Of a stretch of DNA of 64,000 nt, positions 49,095 to 58,712 are shown piece after piece. The stretch's first letter is position 1. Each line of letters starts with the position of its first letter. The notes below the pieces were generated by a model. That model saw only the letters and a program-made list of their open reading frames with translations, was not told the DNA's origin and did no database searches. The DNA comes from an uncultured Lachnospiraceae bacterium (GTDB lineage: Bacteria; Bacillota; Clostridia; Lachnospirales; Lachnospiraceae). The translations under genes and the position numbers were made by a program. The stretch lies in assembly GCA_902476265.1 (NCBI GenBank), contig CABSCP010000017.1, positions 1 through 64,000 on the forward strand. The letters run 5' to 3'.

Positions 49095-50369
49095 ATGGCA
49101 GGCAGAAATTCTGATGACCAGGTGAGGTGTTCGTTTTGTCATAAAACACAGGATCAGGTGCGCAAACTGATTGCGGGGCCTGACGGAGTATATATCTGTG
49201 ACGAGTGTGTGGATATCTGTGCCGAGATCATCGAAGAGGAATATGAGGATGAGCCGGAAACGGATCCTTTACAGATCAATCTTTTGAAACCGGCGCAGAT
49301 CAAGGAGTTCCTCGATGATTATGTGATTGGTCAGGAAGAGGCGAAAAAGGTGTTGTCGGTTGCCGTTTACAACCACTATAAGAGGGTGACGGCCAAGGAT
49401 GACGGTGATGATGTGGAACTTCAGAAGTCCAATATCATCATGCTGGGGCCTACCGGCAGCGGGAAAACTTATCTCGCCCAGACACTTGCCAAGATCATTA
49501 ACGTGCCCTTTGCGATTGCGGATGCGACAACCCTGACCGAAGCCGGATATGTGGGTGAGGATGTGGAGAATATCCTCTTAAAACTGATCCAGGCGGCGGA
49601 ATACGATGTGGAACGCGCCCAGCTGGGCATTGTCTATGTGGACGAAATCGATAAAATTACAAAAAAGAGCGAGAATGTATCCATCACCCGGGATGTTTCC
49701 GGGGAAGGCGTACAGCAGGCGCTTTTAAAGATTATGGAAGGTACTGTTGCAAGTGTACCGCCACAGGGCGGCCGGAAGCATCCGCAGCAGGAGCTGATCC
49801 AGATTGATACCACCAATATTCTGTTCATCTGCGGCGGTGCTTTTGACGGTATCGAGCGGATCGTGGAAACACGTCTGGACAGAAAGAGCATCGGCTTCAA
49901 TGCGGAGGTCACCTCCAATACGGAGAGAGAAGCCGGCGTGCTTTATGCGGAGGTCACCCCTCAGGATCTCGTAAAATACGGATTGATTCCCGAATTTGTG
50001 GGTCGTGTGCCCATCAACGTATCCCTTCAGGGACTGGACCGGGAAGCGCTGATCCGTATCCTTACGGAGCCTAAGAGCGCGCTGATTAAGCAATATCAGA
50101 AGCTGTTCGGGTACGATCATGTGAAGCTGACTTTTGAAAAGGAAGCGATTGAAGCGATAGCGGACCGGGCGCTGGAAAGAAAGACCGGAGCGAGAGGGCT
50201 TCGTTCCATCATGGAAAAAGCGATGATGGATATCATGTTCCAGATCCCTTCGGACCCTACCATTACCCAGTGTATCATCACGAAGGAAGCTGTGGAAGGT
50301 ACGAGTGAACCGATGGTGGTACGGCGTGAAAAACAGGGACTTTTGGACGGCTTTAAAGAGGCAAAATGA
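49095..50369 (+). CDS. clpX: ClpX, ATP-dependent unfoldase of ClpXP
   Basis: The 424-residue AAA+ protein has the N-terminal zinc finger (CSFCHKTQDQ... ICDECVDIC, four Cys in residues 11-38), Walker A LGPTGSGKTYLAQTLA, Walker B VYVDEIDK, and the RKSIGFN and LIPEFVGRVPINVSL motifs including the sensor and pore regions. It unfolds substrates and passes them to ClpP. TAGGAG lies before the ATG. A rho-independent terminator follows. Confidence 0.98.
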   Translation: MAGRNSDDQVRCSFCHKTQDQVRKLIAGPDGVYICDECVDICAEIIEEEYEDEPETDPLQINLLKPAQIKEFLDDYVIGQEEAKKVLSVAVYNHYKRVTAKDDGDDVELQKSNIIMLGPTGSGKTYLAQTLAKIINVPFAIADATTLTEAGYVGEDVENILLKLIQAAEYDVERAQLGIVYVDEIDKITKKSENVSITRDVSGEGVQQALLKIMEGTVASVPPQGGRKHPQQELIQIDTTNILFICGGAFDGIERIVETRLDRKSIGFNAEVTSNTEREAGVLYAEVTPQDLVKYGLIPEFVGRVPINVSLQGLDREALIRILTEPKSALIKQYQKLFGYDHVKLTFEKEAIEAIADRALERKTGARGLRSIMEKAMMDIMFQIPSDPTITQCIITKEAVEGTSEPMVVRREKQGLLDGFKEAK

Positions 50370-50419
50370 TTTTTGGCAATAGAAGATGCAAAAAAAGAGG
50401 TTTCTATTGTAGACAGGTT

Positions 50420-50446
50420 ACGCCGCCCCCGACAGGGCGGCGTTTT
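50420..50446 (+). terminator. Rho-independent terminator of clpP-clpX
   Basis: ACGCCGCCC (50420-50428) and GGGCGGCGT (50435-50443) form a perfect 9-bp stem followed by TTTT. Confidence 0.88.
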
Positions 50447-50522
50447 GTAATAAAATAAAAATACGAAAAGTGATGAATCTTAAAAAAGAGAAATAAAGCA
50501 CTTTATGATGGGGTAAGTATTT

Positions 50523-52850
50523 ATGGATAATTTGGAAAGAATGCCGGCAGTGGCGCTGCGAGGAATGGTGATCCTGCCGGATACAATGATACATTTTGAT
50601 TTGAGCAGGGAAAAATCCATTCAGGCGGTGGAGCGGGCGATGTGTGATGACCAGCGTATTTTTCTGGTGACACAGAAACTGCCTGAAGTCGAAAACCCCA
50701 GGAGGGAGGATCTGTATGAAATCGGCTGTGTCGCCAGAGTGAAGCAGGTCACAAAGTTGCCGGATAATCTGGTCAGGGTGCTGGTGGAGGGAACTTGCCG
50801 TGCCAGATTATGTAACATGGATGAAGAGGAACAGACTTTTCTGCTGGCAGAAATTGAGATGCTGCCGGACATCGGCAGGATTGAAAACCTGAACGAAGAA
50901 GAGGCAATGAGCCGCAGTATCAAAGAAATGTTTTTGGAATACTGCAATGCTTATCCCAGAACGGGGAGGACCCTGCTGCGCCATATGGATGAAATACGCA
51001 GTTTAGGACATCTGCTGGACCAGATCGTGGAAAATATCCCGCTGGATTATACCCAGAAGCAGAAGGTGCTTGGAACCGTGGAGCTGGGAGAACGGTATGA
51101 AGTGCTGGGAGGTATTCTGCAAAAGGAGATAGAAGTAGCGAAAATTCGTGCCGATTTGAGCGTAAAAGTCAAAGAACGGGTGGATAAAAATCAAAAGGAT
51201 TATATTTTGAGGGAGCAGCTGCGGTATATCCAGGAGGAACTGGGAGAAGGCGATATTTCCGATGCCGCCCTTTTTGAAAGCCAGCTGATGCAGCTGCGGG
51301 CGTCCAAAGAAGTGAAGGAGAAAATTTCCAAGGAAATTTCCAGATTTAAGCGCCTGGGAAACAACAGCGCGGAATCCAGCGTGCAGAGGGGCTATATCGA
51401 AACCCTGCTGGAACTGCCGTGGGATAAAGCGTCCCGGGACAATCTGGATATCATCCGGGCGGAGAAGATTCTGGAGAGGGATCATTACGGGCTGGAGCAA
51501 GTGAAAGAGCGGATGCTGGAATTTCTGGCGGTGCGCGCTCTGACCAAACGGGGGGAAAGCCCCATCATCTGCCTGGTGGGACCTCCGGGAACCGGTAAGA
51601 CCTCCATTGCCAGGAGCGTTGCGGAAGCCCTCAATAAGAAATATGTGAGGATTTCTCTGGGCGGCGTCCGGGATGAGGCGGAGATTCGGGGACACAGAAG
51701 GACCTATGTGGGAGCCATGCCCGGCCGTATCGTGGCGGGATTAAAACAGGCGGGCGTGAAAAATCCGCTCATGCTTTTGGATGAAGTGGATAAGGTATCC
51801 AGCGATTATAAAGGGGATACCTCTTCCGCATTGCTGGAGGTTTTAGACAGCGAGCAGAATAATCGTTTCCGGGATCATTATGTGGAAATCCCCATCGACC
51901 TTTCCGAAGTGCTTTTCATCGCCACCGCGAACAATATGGAAACGATTCCCAGGCCGCTTTTGGACCGTATGGAAATCATCGAAGTCAGCAGCTATACCGC
52001 AAATGAAAAGTTCCACATCGCCAAAGAACATCTGTTGGAAAAACAGCTGAAAGTAAACGGAATGGACGGCGGAAAACTGACCGTCAGCGACGGCGCGATC
52101 AAGGATATCATCGCTTCCTATACAAGAGAAGCGGGAGTCCGGGAGCTGGAGCGCAAAATCGGAGAAATCTGCCGCAAGGCTGCCAGAGAGCTTCTTCGGG
52201 AGAAAAAAGAATGTGTGAAGGTGAACAGCCGGAATCTGGAAAAATATCTGGGCAAGCGCAAGTTCTCTTCCATAAAGGCGAACAAAACCGATGAAATAGG
52301 GATTGTCCGCGGACTGGCATGGACCAGCGTCGGCGGAGATACCCTGCAGATAGAAGTGAATATGATGCCCGGAAAAGGGGAAGTGAAGCTGACCGGACAG
52401 CTGGGGGATGTGATGAAGGAATCCGCCATGACCGGGATCAGCTATATCCGTTCCGTGAGCGCAGCTTATGGGATTTCGGAGGATACCTTCCAGAAGAACG
52501 ATTTTCACATTCATGTGCCGGAGGGTGCGGTCCCCAAAGACGGCCCTTCCGCGGGCATTACCATGGCAACGGCGTTGTTATCGGCGCTCACCGGCATACC
52601 TGTCCGGGCGGACGTTGCAATGACCGGGGAAATTACCCTTCGCGGCAGAGTGCTCCCCATCGGCGGCCTGAAAGAAAAGACACTGGCGGCAAAGACGGCC
52701 GGGATCAAGACAGTGCTCGTCCCTGCCAAAAACAAACCGGATGTGGAAGAGATCCCCTCGGAGATCAAATCCGGGCTGGAAATTATTTTGGTAGAAACCA
52801 TGGATGATGTGGTGAAACAGGCCTTTGTAAAGACAGAAACGGCCCAATAA
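50523..52850 (+). CDS. lon: Lon ATP-dependent serine protease
   Basis: The 775-residue protein has the N-terminal substrate-binding domain (PAVALRGMVILPDTMIHFDL), the AAA+ domain with Walker A CLVGPPGTGKTSIARSVA and Walker B NPLMLLDEVDKVS, and the C-terminal protease with the Ser-Lys dyad S676 (PKDGPSAGITMATALL) and K719 (GGLKEKTLAAKTAG). It degrades misfolded and short-lived regulatory proteins. GATGGGGT lies before the ATG. It begins a run of closely spaced genes through engB to the D-2-hydroxyacid dehydrogenase and truA. No CtsR or HrcA operator was seen upstream. Confidence 0.98.
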   Translation: MDNLERMPAVALRGMVILPDTMIHFDLSREKSIQAVERAMCDDQRIFLVTQKLPEVENPRREDLYEIGCVARVKQVTKLPDNLVRVLVEGTCRARLCNMDEEEQTFLLAEIEMLPDIGRIENLNEEEAMSRSIKEMFLEYCNAYPRTGRTLLRHMDEIRSLGHLLDQIVENIPLDYTQKQKVLGTVELGERYEVLGGILQKEIEVAKIRADLSVKVKERVDKNQKDYILREQLRYIQEELGEGDISDAALFESQLMQLRASKEVKEKISKEISRFKRLGNNSAESSVQRGYIETLLELPWDKASRDNLDIIRAEKILERDHYGLEQVKERMLEFLAVRALTKRGESPIICLVGPPGTGKTSIARSVAEALNKKYVRISLGGVRDEAEIRGHRRTYVGAMPGRIVAGLKQAGVKNPLMLLDEVDKVSSDYKGDTSSALLEVLDSEQNNRFRDHYVEIPIDLSEVLFIATANNMETIPRPLLDRMEIIEVSSYTANEKFHIAKEHLLEKQLKVNGMDGGKLTVSDGAIKDIIASYTREAGVRELERKIGEICRKAARELLREKKECVKVNSRNLEKYLGKRKFSSIKANKTDEIGIVRGLAWTSVGGDTLQIEVNMMPGKGEVKLTGQLGDVMKESAMTGISYIRSVSAAYGISEDTFQKNDFHIHVPEGAVPKDGPSAGITMATALLSALTGIPVRADVAMTGEITLRGRVLPIGGLKEKTLAAKTAGIKTVLVPAKNKPDVEEIPSEIKSGLEIILVETMDDVVKQAFVKTETAQ

Positions 52851-52867
52851 AGAAAGGAAATTCCTAA

Positions 52868-53512
52868 ATGGTCATAAAATCAGTGAACCTGGAAACGGTC
52901 TGCGGCATCACCAGCAAGCTGCCGGAGAACGTGCTGCCGGAAATCGCCTTTGCGGGGAAGAGTAATGTGGGGAAATCCTCCCTGATCAATGCGATCATGA
53001 ACCGCAAGAGCCTGGCCCGCACGTCCTCACAGCCGGGAAAAACGCAGACAATCAATTTTTATAATATCAACGAAACTTTTTATCTGGTGGATCTGCCCGG
53101 TTACGGTTATGCCAGGGCAAATCAGCAGGTGAAGGCCCAGTGGGGGAAGATGATTGAGCGCTACCTTCACGGCTCCAAGCAGCTGAAGGCGGTTTTTCTG
53201 CTCATTGATATCCGGCATGACCCTTCTGCAAACGACAGGGAAATGTATCAGTGGATGCTGCATTACGGTTATCATCCCATCATCATCGCCACCAAACTGG
53301 ATAAAATTAACCGCAGTCAGACCGCAAAGCAGATAAAGGCCATAAAGGACGGACTGCAGGCGGAAAAAGGAACAATTGTTATCCCGTTTTCCGCCCTTTC
53401 CAAACAGGGGCGGGAAGAGATCTATGACCTGCTGGACACTCTCTTTTTGCAAGAAGAGGAAACGGCGGAAGAGGCCTTTGGCCGGGGACAGGAAGATGAG
53501 GGAACCGTATAA
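52868..53512 (+). CDS. engB: Ribosome biogenesis GTPase EngB (YsxC/YihA)
   Basis: The 214-residue GTPase has G1 AFAGKSNVGKSSLINAIMNR, the switch G2 TSSQPGKTQTINF, G3 VDLPGYGYAR and G4 ATKLDKINRSQ. It is essential for 50S subunit assembly in many bacteria. The gene follows lon by 17 nt, a conserved pairing. The last 17 bp overlap the next gene. AAAGGAAA lies before the ATG. Confidence 0.96.
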   Translation: MVIKSVNLETVCGITSKLPENVLPEIAFAGKSNVGKSSLINAIMNRKSLARTSSQPGKTQTINFYNINETFYLVDLPGYGYARANQQVKAQWGKMIERYLHGSKQLKAVFLLIDIRHDPSANDREMYQWMLHYGYHPIIIATKLDKINRSQTAKQIKAIKDGLQAEKGTIVIPFSALSKQGREEIYDLLDTLFLQEEETAEEAFGRGQEDEGTV

Positions 53513-54671
53513 AAAATATCTGAAGGTCTTTATGAATCTGGCCACGGCGCTGGCAATCCTGTTGATTGTCGTATTTGTGGTACCCCGGATCATCGGGTTT
53601 TTTATGCCTTTTGTGGTGGGCTGGATCATCGCCCTGATTGCCAATCCGCTGGTGCGTTTTCTGGATGAAAAAATTAAAATCAGGAGAAAAGCGGGGTCTG
53701 CCATTGTGATCATCGCGGTCATTGCCCTGATCATCGCGGGAGGCTATTGGATCGGGGCTATTCTGGTGCGCCAGACGGCAGGGTTTGTGAGCGGTCTGCC
53801 GGAACTTTGGCAGGCTGTGGAGGCGGATGTTTCCAATGCAGGACGGACACTGGAGAACTTTACCCAATACTTCTCCCCCGAACTGCAGAAACAAATTGAA
53901 AATATCCTGAATGCCCTGACCGGATTTATCAGCAGCATCGCCAATAATCTGGGCAGCCCTACCGTCACGGCGGTGGGAAATTTCGCCAAGAACCTGCCTT
54001 CCATTTTTGTGGGAGTGATCATGTGCCTGCTTTCCGCCTATTTTTTCGTGGCGCAGCGGGAAGAAGTGATCCGGGTTTTTCATAAATATATGCCGGAAAG
54101 CTTTCAGGAGAAATGGTCGCTGATGTATCACAGCCTCACAAATGCGGTGGGCGGTTACTTTAAAGCGCAGTTAAAAATTGAAATATGGATGTACTTTTTA
54201 TTGCTCATCGGTTTTTTCATCCTGAAAATTCCTTATGCGCTGATCATCGCACTGGGAATAGCCATTCTGGATTTCCTGCCGGTGTTTGGCACGGGCACAG
54301 TGCTGATTCCCTGGGCGGTGATCAAGATACTGGGCGGAAATTACAAGATGGCGGTGGGACTTTTGATCATCTGGTGTGTGGGACAGCTGGCCCGTCAGCT
54401 GATCCAGCCTAAAATTGTGGGAGATACCGTGGGCGTGCCCGCGATCCCTACCCTGTTTTTGATTTTTATCGGGTATAAGGTGGGCAGCGTTGCCGGAATG
54501 ATTCTGGCCGTCCCCATCGGGATCATTCTCGCCAACATGTATCAGGCCGGTTTTTTTTCCACGACAGAGGACAGCATAAAAATTCTGATCCATGGTTTCA
54601 ACAATTTCAGAAAGCTGACGGATGAGGATAAAAAAGAGATCAAAAAAGAAAGAGAGGGTATGGGAAAATGA
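53496..54671 (+). CDS. AI-2E family transporter (YtvI-like membrane protein)
   Basis: The 391-residue protein has the AI-2E/UPF0118 layout: an N-terminal helix pair (LATALAILLIVVFVVPRIIG, FFMPFVVGWIIALIANPLVR), a soluble middle (ENFTQYFSPELQKQIENIL), then helices with the conserved YFLLLIGFFILKIPYALIIA, GIAILDFLPVFGTGTVLIPW and VGDTVGVPAIPTLFLIFIG. The family includes sporulation protein YtvI and sodium/proton antiporters; export of autoinducer-2 is not general. ATG 53496 overlaps engB by 17 bp; the longer frame is in engB. It overlaps the dehydrogenase gene by 4 bp. Confidence 0.87.
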   Translation: MREPYKKYLKVFMNLATALAILLIVVFVVPRIIGFFMPFVVGWIIALIANPLVRFLDEKIKIRRKAGSAIVIIAVIALIIAGGYWIGAILVRQTAGFVSGLPELWQAVEADVSNAGRTLENFTQYFSPELQKQIENILNALTGFISSIANNLGSPTVTAVGNFAKNLPSIFVGVIMCLLSAYFFVAQREEVIRVFHKYMPESFQEKWSLMYHSLTNAVGGYFKAQLKIEIWMYFLLLIGFFILKIPYALIIALGIAILDFLPVFGTGTVLIPWAVIKILGGNYKMAVGLLIIWCVGQLARQLIQPKIVGDTVGVPAIPTLFLIFIGYKVGSVAGMILAVPIGIILANMYQAGFFSTTEDSIKILIHGFNNFRKLTDEDKKEIKKEREGMGK

Positions 54672-55651
54672 AAGTAGCGGTTTATAATCTTCGTCCTTTT
54701 GACGAAAAGGAATGGTTTGAAAAATACAGTGAAGAACTGGGAATCGAGCTGATAACCTGTCCCGATGCGCCGGATCTTGCCAATGCAGAGCTGACGAGAG
54801 GGTGCGAATGCGTGAACATCATCACTTCCCCCATCGACAGGGAACTGATGGCGGCATTTGCCGGCTGCGGCGTGAAATATCTGGTGACCAGGACCATCGG
54901 TTACGACCATATCGATCTGGATGCGGCCAGGGAATTCGGCATCCATGTGGGAAATGCGCCTTACGGTCCCAATGGCGTGGCGGATTATGCGGTCATGCTG
55001 ATTCTGATGAGCATCCGACGGATGAAACGGATCATGCAGCGCACCAATATGCAGGATTATACGCTGGACGGCATCCAGGGAAAAGAATTGAAAGATCTTA
55101 CGGTGGGTGTGATCGGAACCGGCCGCATCGGCCGCACCGTCATTTCCAATTTATCCGGCTTTGGCTGCCGGATTTTGGCATATGATCTGTATCCCAACGA
55201 AGAGGTGAAAGCCCGCGCCCGGTATGTGTCCCTGGAAGAGATGTGGAAGCAGGCAGATGTGATCACGCTGCACGCGCCTCTGACGGATGAAAATTATCAT
55301 CTGGTCAACGCAGAGTCCATCAAACAGATGAAGGACGGCGTTGTGATCGTCAATACGGCCAGAGGCGGGCTGATCGATTCCCAGGCGCTGATCGAAGCGG
55401 TGGAAAACGGGAAAATCGGTGCTGCAGGGCTGGATGTGGTGGAAAATGAGTTCGGTCTGTACTATTATGATCATAAAAACGATATCCTGAATAACAGGGA
55501 ACTGGCACTTTTGAGAAGTTTTCCCAATGTGACCGTTTCCCATCATATGGCTTTTTACACGGACAATGAGGTGAAGACGGTGATCAGGGATTCCCTCACC
55601 GGCTGTAAGCTTTTCACAGAGGGGAAAAAGAACCCCTGGGAGGTTGCCTGA
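54668..55651 (+). CDS. D-2-hydroxyacid dehydrogenase, D-lactate dehydrogenase type
   Basis: The 327-residue NAD-dependent enzyme has the catalytic Arg in VNTARGGLIDSQAL, Glu in GLDVVENEFG and His in VSHHMAFYTD, plus the nucleotide-binding fold VGVIGTGRIGRTVISNL. YLVTRTIGYDHIDLDAA and the YYYDHKND insert are typical of D-lactate dehydrogenases (LdhA/VanH). It probably reduces pyruvate to D-lactate in fermentation, though 2-hydroxyisocaproate-type activity is possible. Its start overlaps the transporter stop (ATGA). Confidence 0.9.
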   Translation: MKVAVYNLRPFDEKEWFEKYSEELGIELITCPDAPDLANAELTRGCECVNIITSPIDRELMAAFAGCGVKYLVTRTIGYDHIDLDAAREFGIHVGNAPYGPNGVADYAVMLILMSIRRMKRIMQRTNMQDYTLDGIQGKELKDLTVGVIGTGRIGRTVISNLSGFGCRILAYDLYPNEEVKARARYVSLEEMWKQADVITLHAPLTDENYHLVNAESIKQMKDGVVIVNTARGGLIDSQALIEAVENGKIGAAGLDVVENEFGLYYYDHKNDILNNRELALLRSFPNVTVSHHMAFYTDNEVKTVIRDSLTGCKLFTEGKKNPWEVA

Positions 55652-55652
55652 T

Positions 55653-56393
55653 TTGCGCAATTTTAAAATCATCATCCAGTATGAGGGCACCCGGTATCAG
55701 GGATGGCAGAAGCAGGGGAGCACGCAGAATACGCTGCAGGGTAAATTTGAAGCGCTCCTGTCAAAAATCGCCGGAGAACCTGTGGAAATCGCGGCTTCCG
55801 GACGGACCGACGCGGGCGTTCACGCTTACGGGCAGGTTGCCAATTTCCATATGGAAACCGGAATGAGCCCGCAGGAGCTGATGGCGAATATGAACCGGTA
55901 TCTGCCGGAGGACGTGGCGGTAATTTCCTGTGAGGAAGTGCCGCTGCGCTTTCACAGCCGGCTAAATGCGAAAGGAAAGACTTATTGCTATCGCATTTTA
56001 AACAGCCCTGTCCCCCATGTATTTGACCGGAAATTCGTATGGCAGGTGCCGGAGTATCTGGATGAGGAGGCGATGAAAAAAGCGGCGCTGTCCCTGGTGG
56101 GCACCCACGATTTCGCATCCTTCACCTCCGCAAAAAAGGGGAAAAAGTCCACGGTGCGCACCATCACCTCCATTGAGCTGACAAGGGTAGGGGATGAACT
56201 GAGAATATCGTTTACCGGCGACGGCTTTTTATTTCACATGGTCCGAATCCTGGTGGGCACATTGGTAGAAGTGGGGCTTTCCGGGAGGAAAGCGTCAGAT
56301 ATGGAGCGTATTCTGGAGGCCGGAGACCGGCAGAAGGCGGGACCGTTGGCGCCTGCCCAGGGGCTTTCGCTGATGGAAGTATATTATTCCTGA
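55653..56393 (+). CDS. truA: tRNA pseudouridine(38-40) synthase TruA
   Basis: The 246-residue enzyme makes pseudouridine at positions 38-40 of the tRNA anticodon arm. The catalytic Asp is in AASGRTDAGVHAYGQVANFH; other motifs are FHSRLNAKGKTYCYRI and GDGFLFHMVRILVGTLVEVG. TTG 55653 is chosen because GGGAGG (55638-55643) lies 9 nt upstream and the protein starts MRNFKIIIQYEGTRYQGWQK; TTG 55644 directly abuts that site. It follows the dehydrogenase stop by 1 nt. Confidence 0.96.
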   Translation: MRNFKIIIQYEGTRYQGWQKQGSTQNTLQGKFEALLSKIAGEPVEIAASGRTDAGVHAYGQVANFHMETGMSPQELMANMNRYLPEDVAVISCEEVPLRFHSRLNAKGKTYCYRILNSPVPHVFDRKFVWQVPEYLDEEAMKKAALSLVGTHDFASFTSAKKGKKSTVRTITSIELTRVGDELRISFTGDGFLFHMVRILVGTLVEVGLSGRKASDMERILEAGDRQKAGPLAPAQGLSLMEVYYS

Positions 56394-56411
56394 GAATGGG
56401 GAAGGGTTTTT

Positions 56412-56939
56412 ATGAAGATCTGGAATGCACTGGAACACAGTCTTTTTACGGAGGATGAGAGCGGCAGGAAAACCAGGCGCATCCTCAAGGCTGTGTTTTT
56501 TATCTATTTTCTGGTGCTGCTGAAGGTGATTGTTTTCAAATATCCGCTGCACCGTCTGGAAGAAATAACGAGGACCTGGACGAGAGAAGTTGTTCTGGAA
56601 GGGCTGGGAACAGCCAATTTTACACTCTTTAAAACAATCAAAATGTATATTCACTACTGGGGACGTTTAAACAGCTTTGAAAATCTGTTTGGAAATGTGC
56701 TGGCTTTCGTCCCTTTTGGGTTTTTGATGCCTTTTCTTCACAGGGAGAGCAGACACTGGTGGGTGCTCTTGATCAACGCCTTCCTGCTGGTTTGCGGAAT
56801 TGAGCTTTTCCAGCTGTTCACGGCTTTTGGAGCCTTTGATGTGGACGATATCCTGTTAAACTGTGTGGGTGCTATGATCGGCTACAACATTTTCGCCGTC
56901 TGCTGGATAAAAGGTTACCGAAAGAGGAAAGCGGAGTAG
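56412..56939 (+). CDS. VanZ-family membrane protein
   Basis: The 175-residue protein has four predicted helices and the VanZ signatures NSFENLFGNVLAFVPFGFLM and GIELFQLFTAFGAFDVDDIL with NCVGAMIGY. VanZ-like proteins lower teicoplanin binding in enterococci; the role of the many clostridial forms is unknown, and no van genes are nearby. GGGGAAGGG lies before the ATG. It follows truA by 18 nt. Confidence 0.88.
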   Translation: MKIWNALEHSLFTEDESGRKTRRILKAVFFIYFLVLLKVIVFKYPLHRLEEITRTWTREVVLEGLGTANFTLFKTIKMYIHYWGRLNSFENLFGNVLAFVPFGFLMPFLHRESRHWWVLLINAFLLVCGIELFQLFTAFGAFDVDDILLNCVGAMIGYNIFAVCWIKGYRKRKAE

Positions 56940-57012
56940 CTTTTTGGATGGGGAGAGGGTATACTTAAAAAAAGAGAAACGGGGGGTTCACCCGGAGAGG
57001 AGATCGTAAATT

Positions 57013-57891
57013 ATGGGGATCTATACATTAAAAAGCGGGGATCTGGCGGTGCTGGTGGCGTCCTTTGGGGCGGAGCTGAAATCCTTGAAGGACTGCAGGA
57101 CGAGACAGGAGTATATGTGGGACGGCAATCCGGATTTCTGGAAGCGCACATCGCCTGTCCTTTTCCCGCTGGTAGGAAATTATAAGAACAAAGAGGTGCG
57201 TTATAACGGACATGTTTACAGTCTGCCGCAGCACGGCTTTGCGAGGGATATGGAATTTGAACTGATATCGCTGAAAAAGGACGAGATCTGGTTCGGGCTT
57301 TCCTCCAACACGGAGACGCTGCAGAAATATCCCTTCCCGTTCCGTCTGGAAATCGGATATCGGCTGGAGGAACAAAAGGTGCATGTTTTATGGCGTGTGA
57401 TCAACAAAGGTGAGGAGACCATGTATTTTTCCATCGGCGGGCATCCGGCTTTCCGCTGTCCTTTAAAGAAAGAGGAAAAACAGTCCGATTATTATATCGG
57501 CTTTGATACCAAAAAAGAAGTGGTCAGCCGCATGATCGGGCCGGACGGTCTGCCCGGGGACATGCTTTTGACCTATCCGTTGGAGGACGGCCTTCTGCAG
57601 ATTACGGACAACCTGTTTGACCATGACGCGCTTGTCATTGAAAACCGTCAGGCCCGGAAAGTTTCTCTGTGCACGCCGGATAAAAAGCCCTATATCACGG
57701 TTTCCTTTGACGCGCCCTTATTCGGCGTGTGGTCGGTGCCCGGGAAAGGTGCGCCCTTTGTGTGCATTGAACCCTGGTACGGCAGAAGCGACCGGACGGA
57801 CTTTTCCGGAACGCTTCAGGAGCGGGAGTTTGGAAACGTGCTGGAAGCGGGCGGCATTTTTGAGACAAAATATACCATAGAAATAGGATAA
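57013..57891 (+). CDS. Aldose 1-epimerase family protein (LacX-like)
   Basis: The 292-residue protein has the aldose-epimerase beta-sandwich features: FGAELKSLKDCRTRQEYMWD, SPVLFPLVGNYKNKEVRYNG, QHGFARDMEFEL with the active-site His, and SIGGHPAFRCPL with the second His. The LacX-type subgroup has unknown sugar specificity but interconverts anomers. It follows VanZ by 73 nt, where a TATACT-like -10 (56960-56965) may start its own transcript. GGAGAGGAG precedes the ATG. Confidence 0.88.
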   Translation: MGIYTLKSGDLAVLVASFGAELKSLKDCRTRQEYMWDGNPDFWKRTSPVLFPLVGNYKNKEVRYNGHVYSLPQHGFARDMEFELISLKKDEIWFGLSSNTETLQKYPFPFRLEIGYRLEEQKVHVLWRVINKGEETMYFSIGGHPAFRCPLKKEEKQSDYYIGFDTKKEVVSRMIGPDGLPGDMLLTYPLEDGLLQITDNLFDHDALVIENRQARKVSLCTPDKKPYITVSFDAPLFGVWSVPGKGAPFVCIEPWYGRSDRTDFSGTLQEREFGNVLEAGGIFETKYTIEIG

Positions 57892-57899
57892 GGATTACC

Positions 57900-58613
57900 A
57901 TGAGACTGATATTTGTGAGACACGCGGAGCCGGATTATGAACATGACAGCCTGACGGAAAAAGGGTGGCGTGAAGCCGCCCTTTTGGCAGAGCGGACGGC
58001 CCGCTGGAAAGTGGACGAATTTTATTGTTCTCCTCTGGGGAGGGCCAGGGATACGGCTTCCCTGACTTTAAAAAAATGCGGACGCAGCGCCGTTACCTGT
58101 GACTGGCTGCGGGAGTTTGAAGCCCCGGTTTTGGATCCGGTCACAGGAAAGGAGCGCCTGCCCTGGGATCTTCTGCCGGAATACTGGACACAGATCCCAA
58201 AGATGCATTCGGTGGAAACCTTTACGGACACGGACCTGATGCGTTCCGGCAGGGTAAAGGAGGAGTATGCCCGGGTATGTGACGGGATTGACGGCATTCT
58301 TTTGGCCCACGGCTATGAGCGGAAAGGGAAGATGTACCGCACAGAGAGCCACAATGAGGACACGGTGGTGCTGTTCTGCCATATGGGTGTAACCTTTTTT
58401 ATGCTGTCCCATCTGCTCAACATTTCCCCGGTGAACCTGATTCACGGGATGTTTTTGGCCCCTTCTTCGGTGACCATCGTGACCACGGAAGAAGTGGAGG
58501 AAGGGAAGGCTTATTTCAGATGTCAGGAAGTGGGGGATACGTCCCATTTGTACTGCGCCGGAGAGCCGGTTTCCCATATGGGCTATTTTGCGGAGATCAT
58601 GAAGGAAGTTTAA
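57900..58613 (+). CDS. Histidine phosphatase family protein
   Basis: The 237-residue protein has the RHG-type motif at its start (MRLIFVRHAEPDYEHDSLTE, catalytic His at residue 8), then FYCSPLGRARDTASL and the second His in VVLFCHMGVTFFMLSHLL. The family includes phosphoglycerate mutases and many small-molecule phosphatases; here the substrate is unknown. It lies 8 nt after the epimerase-like gene and is probably co-transcribed. Confidence 0.88.
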   Translation: MRLIFVRHAEPDYEHDSLTEKGWREAALLAERTARWKVDEFYCSPLGRARDTASLTLKKCGRSAVTCDWLREFEAPVLDPVTGKERLPWDLLPEYWTQIPKMHSVETFTDTDLMRSGRVKEEYARVCDGIDGILLAHGYERKGKMYRTESHNEDTVVLFCHMGVTFFMLSHLLNISPVNLIHGMFLAPSSVTIVTTEEVEEGKAYFRCQEVGDTSHLYCAGEPVSHMGYFAEIMKEV

Positions 58614-58616
58614 AGG

Positions 58617-58712
58617 ATGGAGAAGATTACGCTGGCCCTGGCCGCTGAGGGCGCGCTGTTGGACCGGGTTTTGTGCCAAAATCACTGTCGGGAAGGGAAA
58701 ACTGCGATATGA
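58617..58712 (+). CDS. Possible 31-residue peptide coupled to cobO
   Basis: ATG 58617, 1 nt... after the phosphatase stop region and behind AAAGG, opens 31 codons (MEKITLALAAEGALLDRVLC...) ending in TGA 58710-58712, which overlaps the cobO ATG as ATGA. cobO has only a distant ribosome binding site, so translation of this ORF could couple the genes. No homologue is recognised; it may be a relic of a longer gene. Confidence 0.3.
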   Translation: MEKITLALAAEGALLDRVLCQNHCREGKTAI

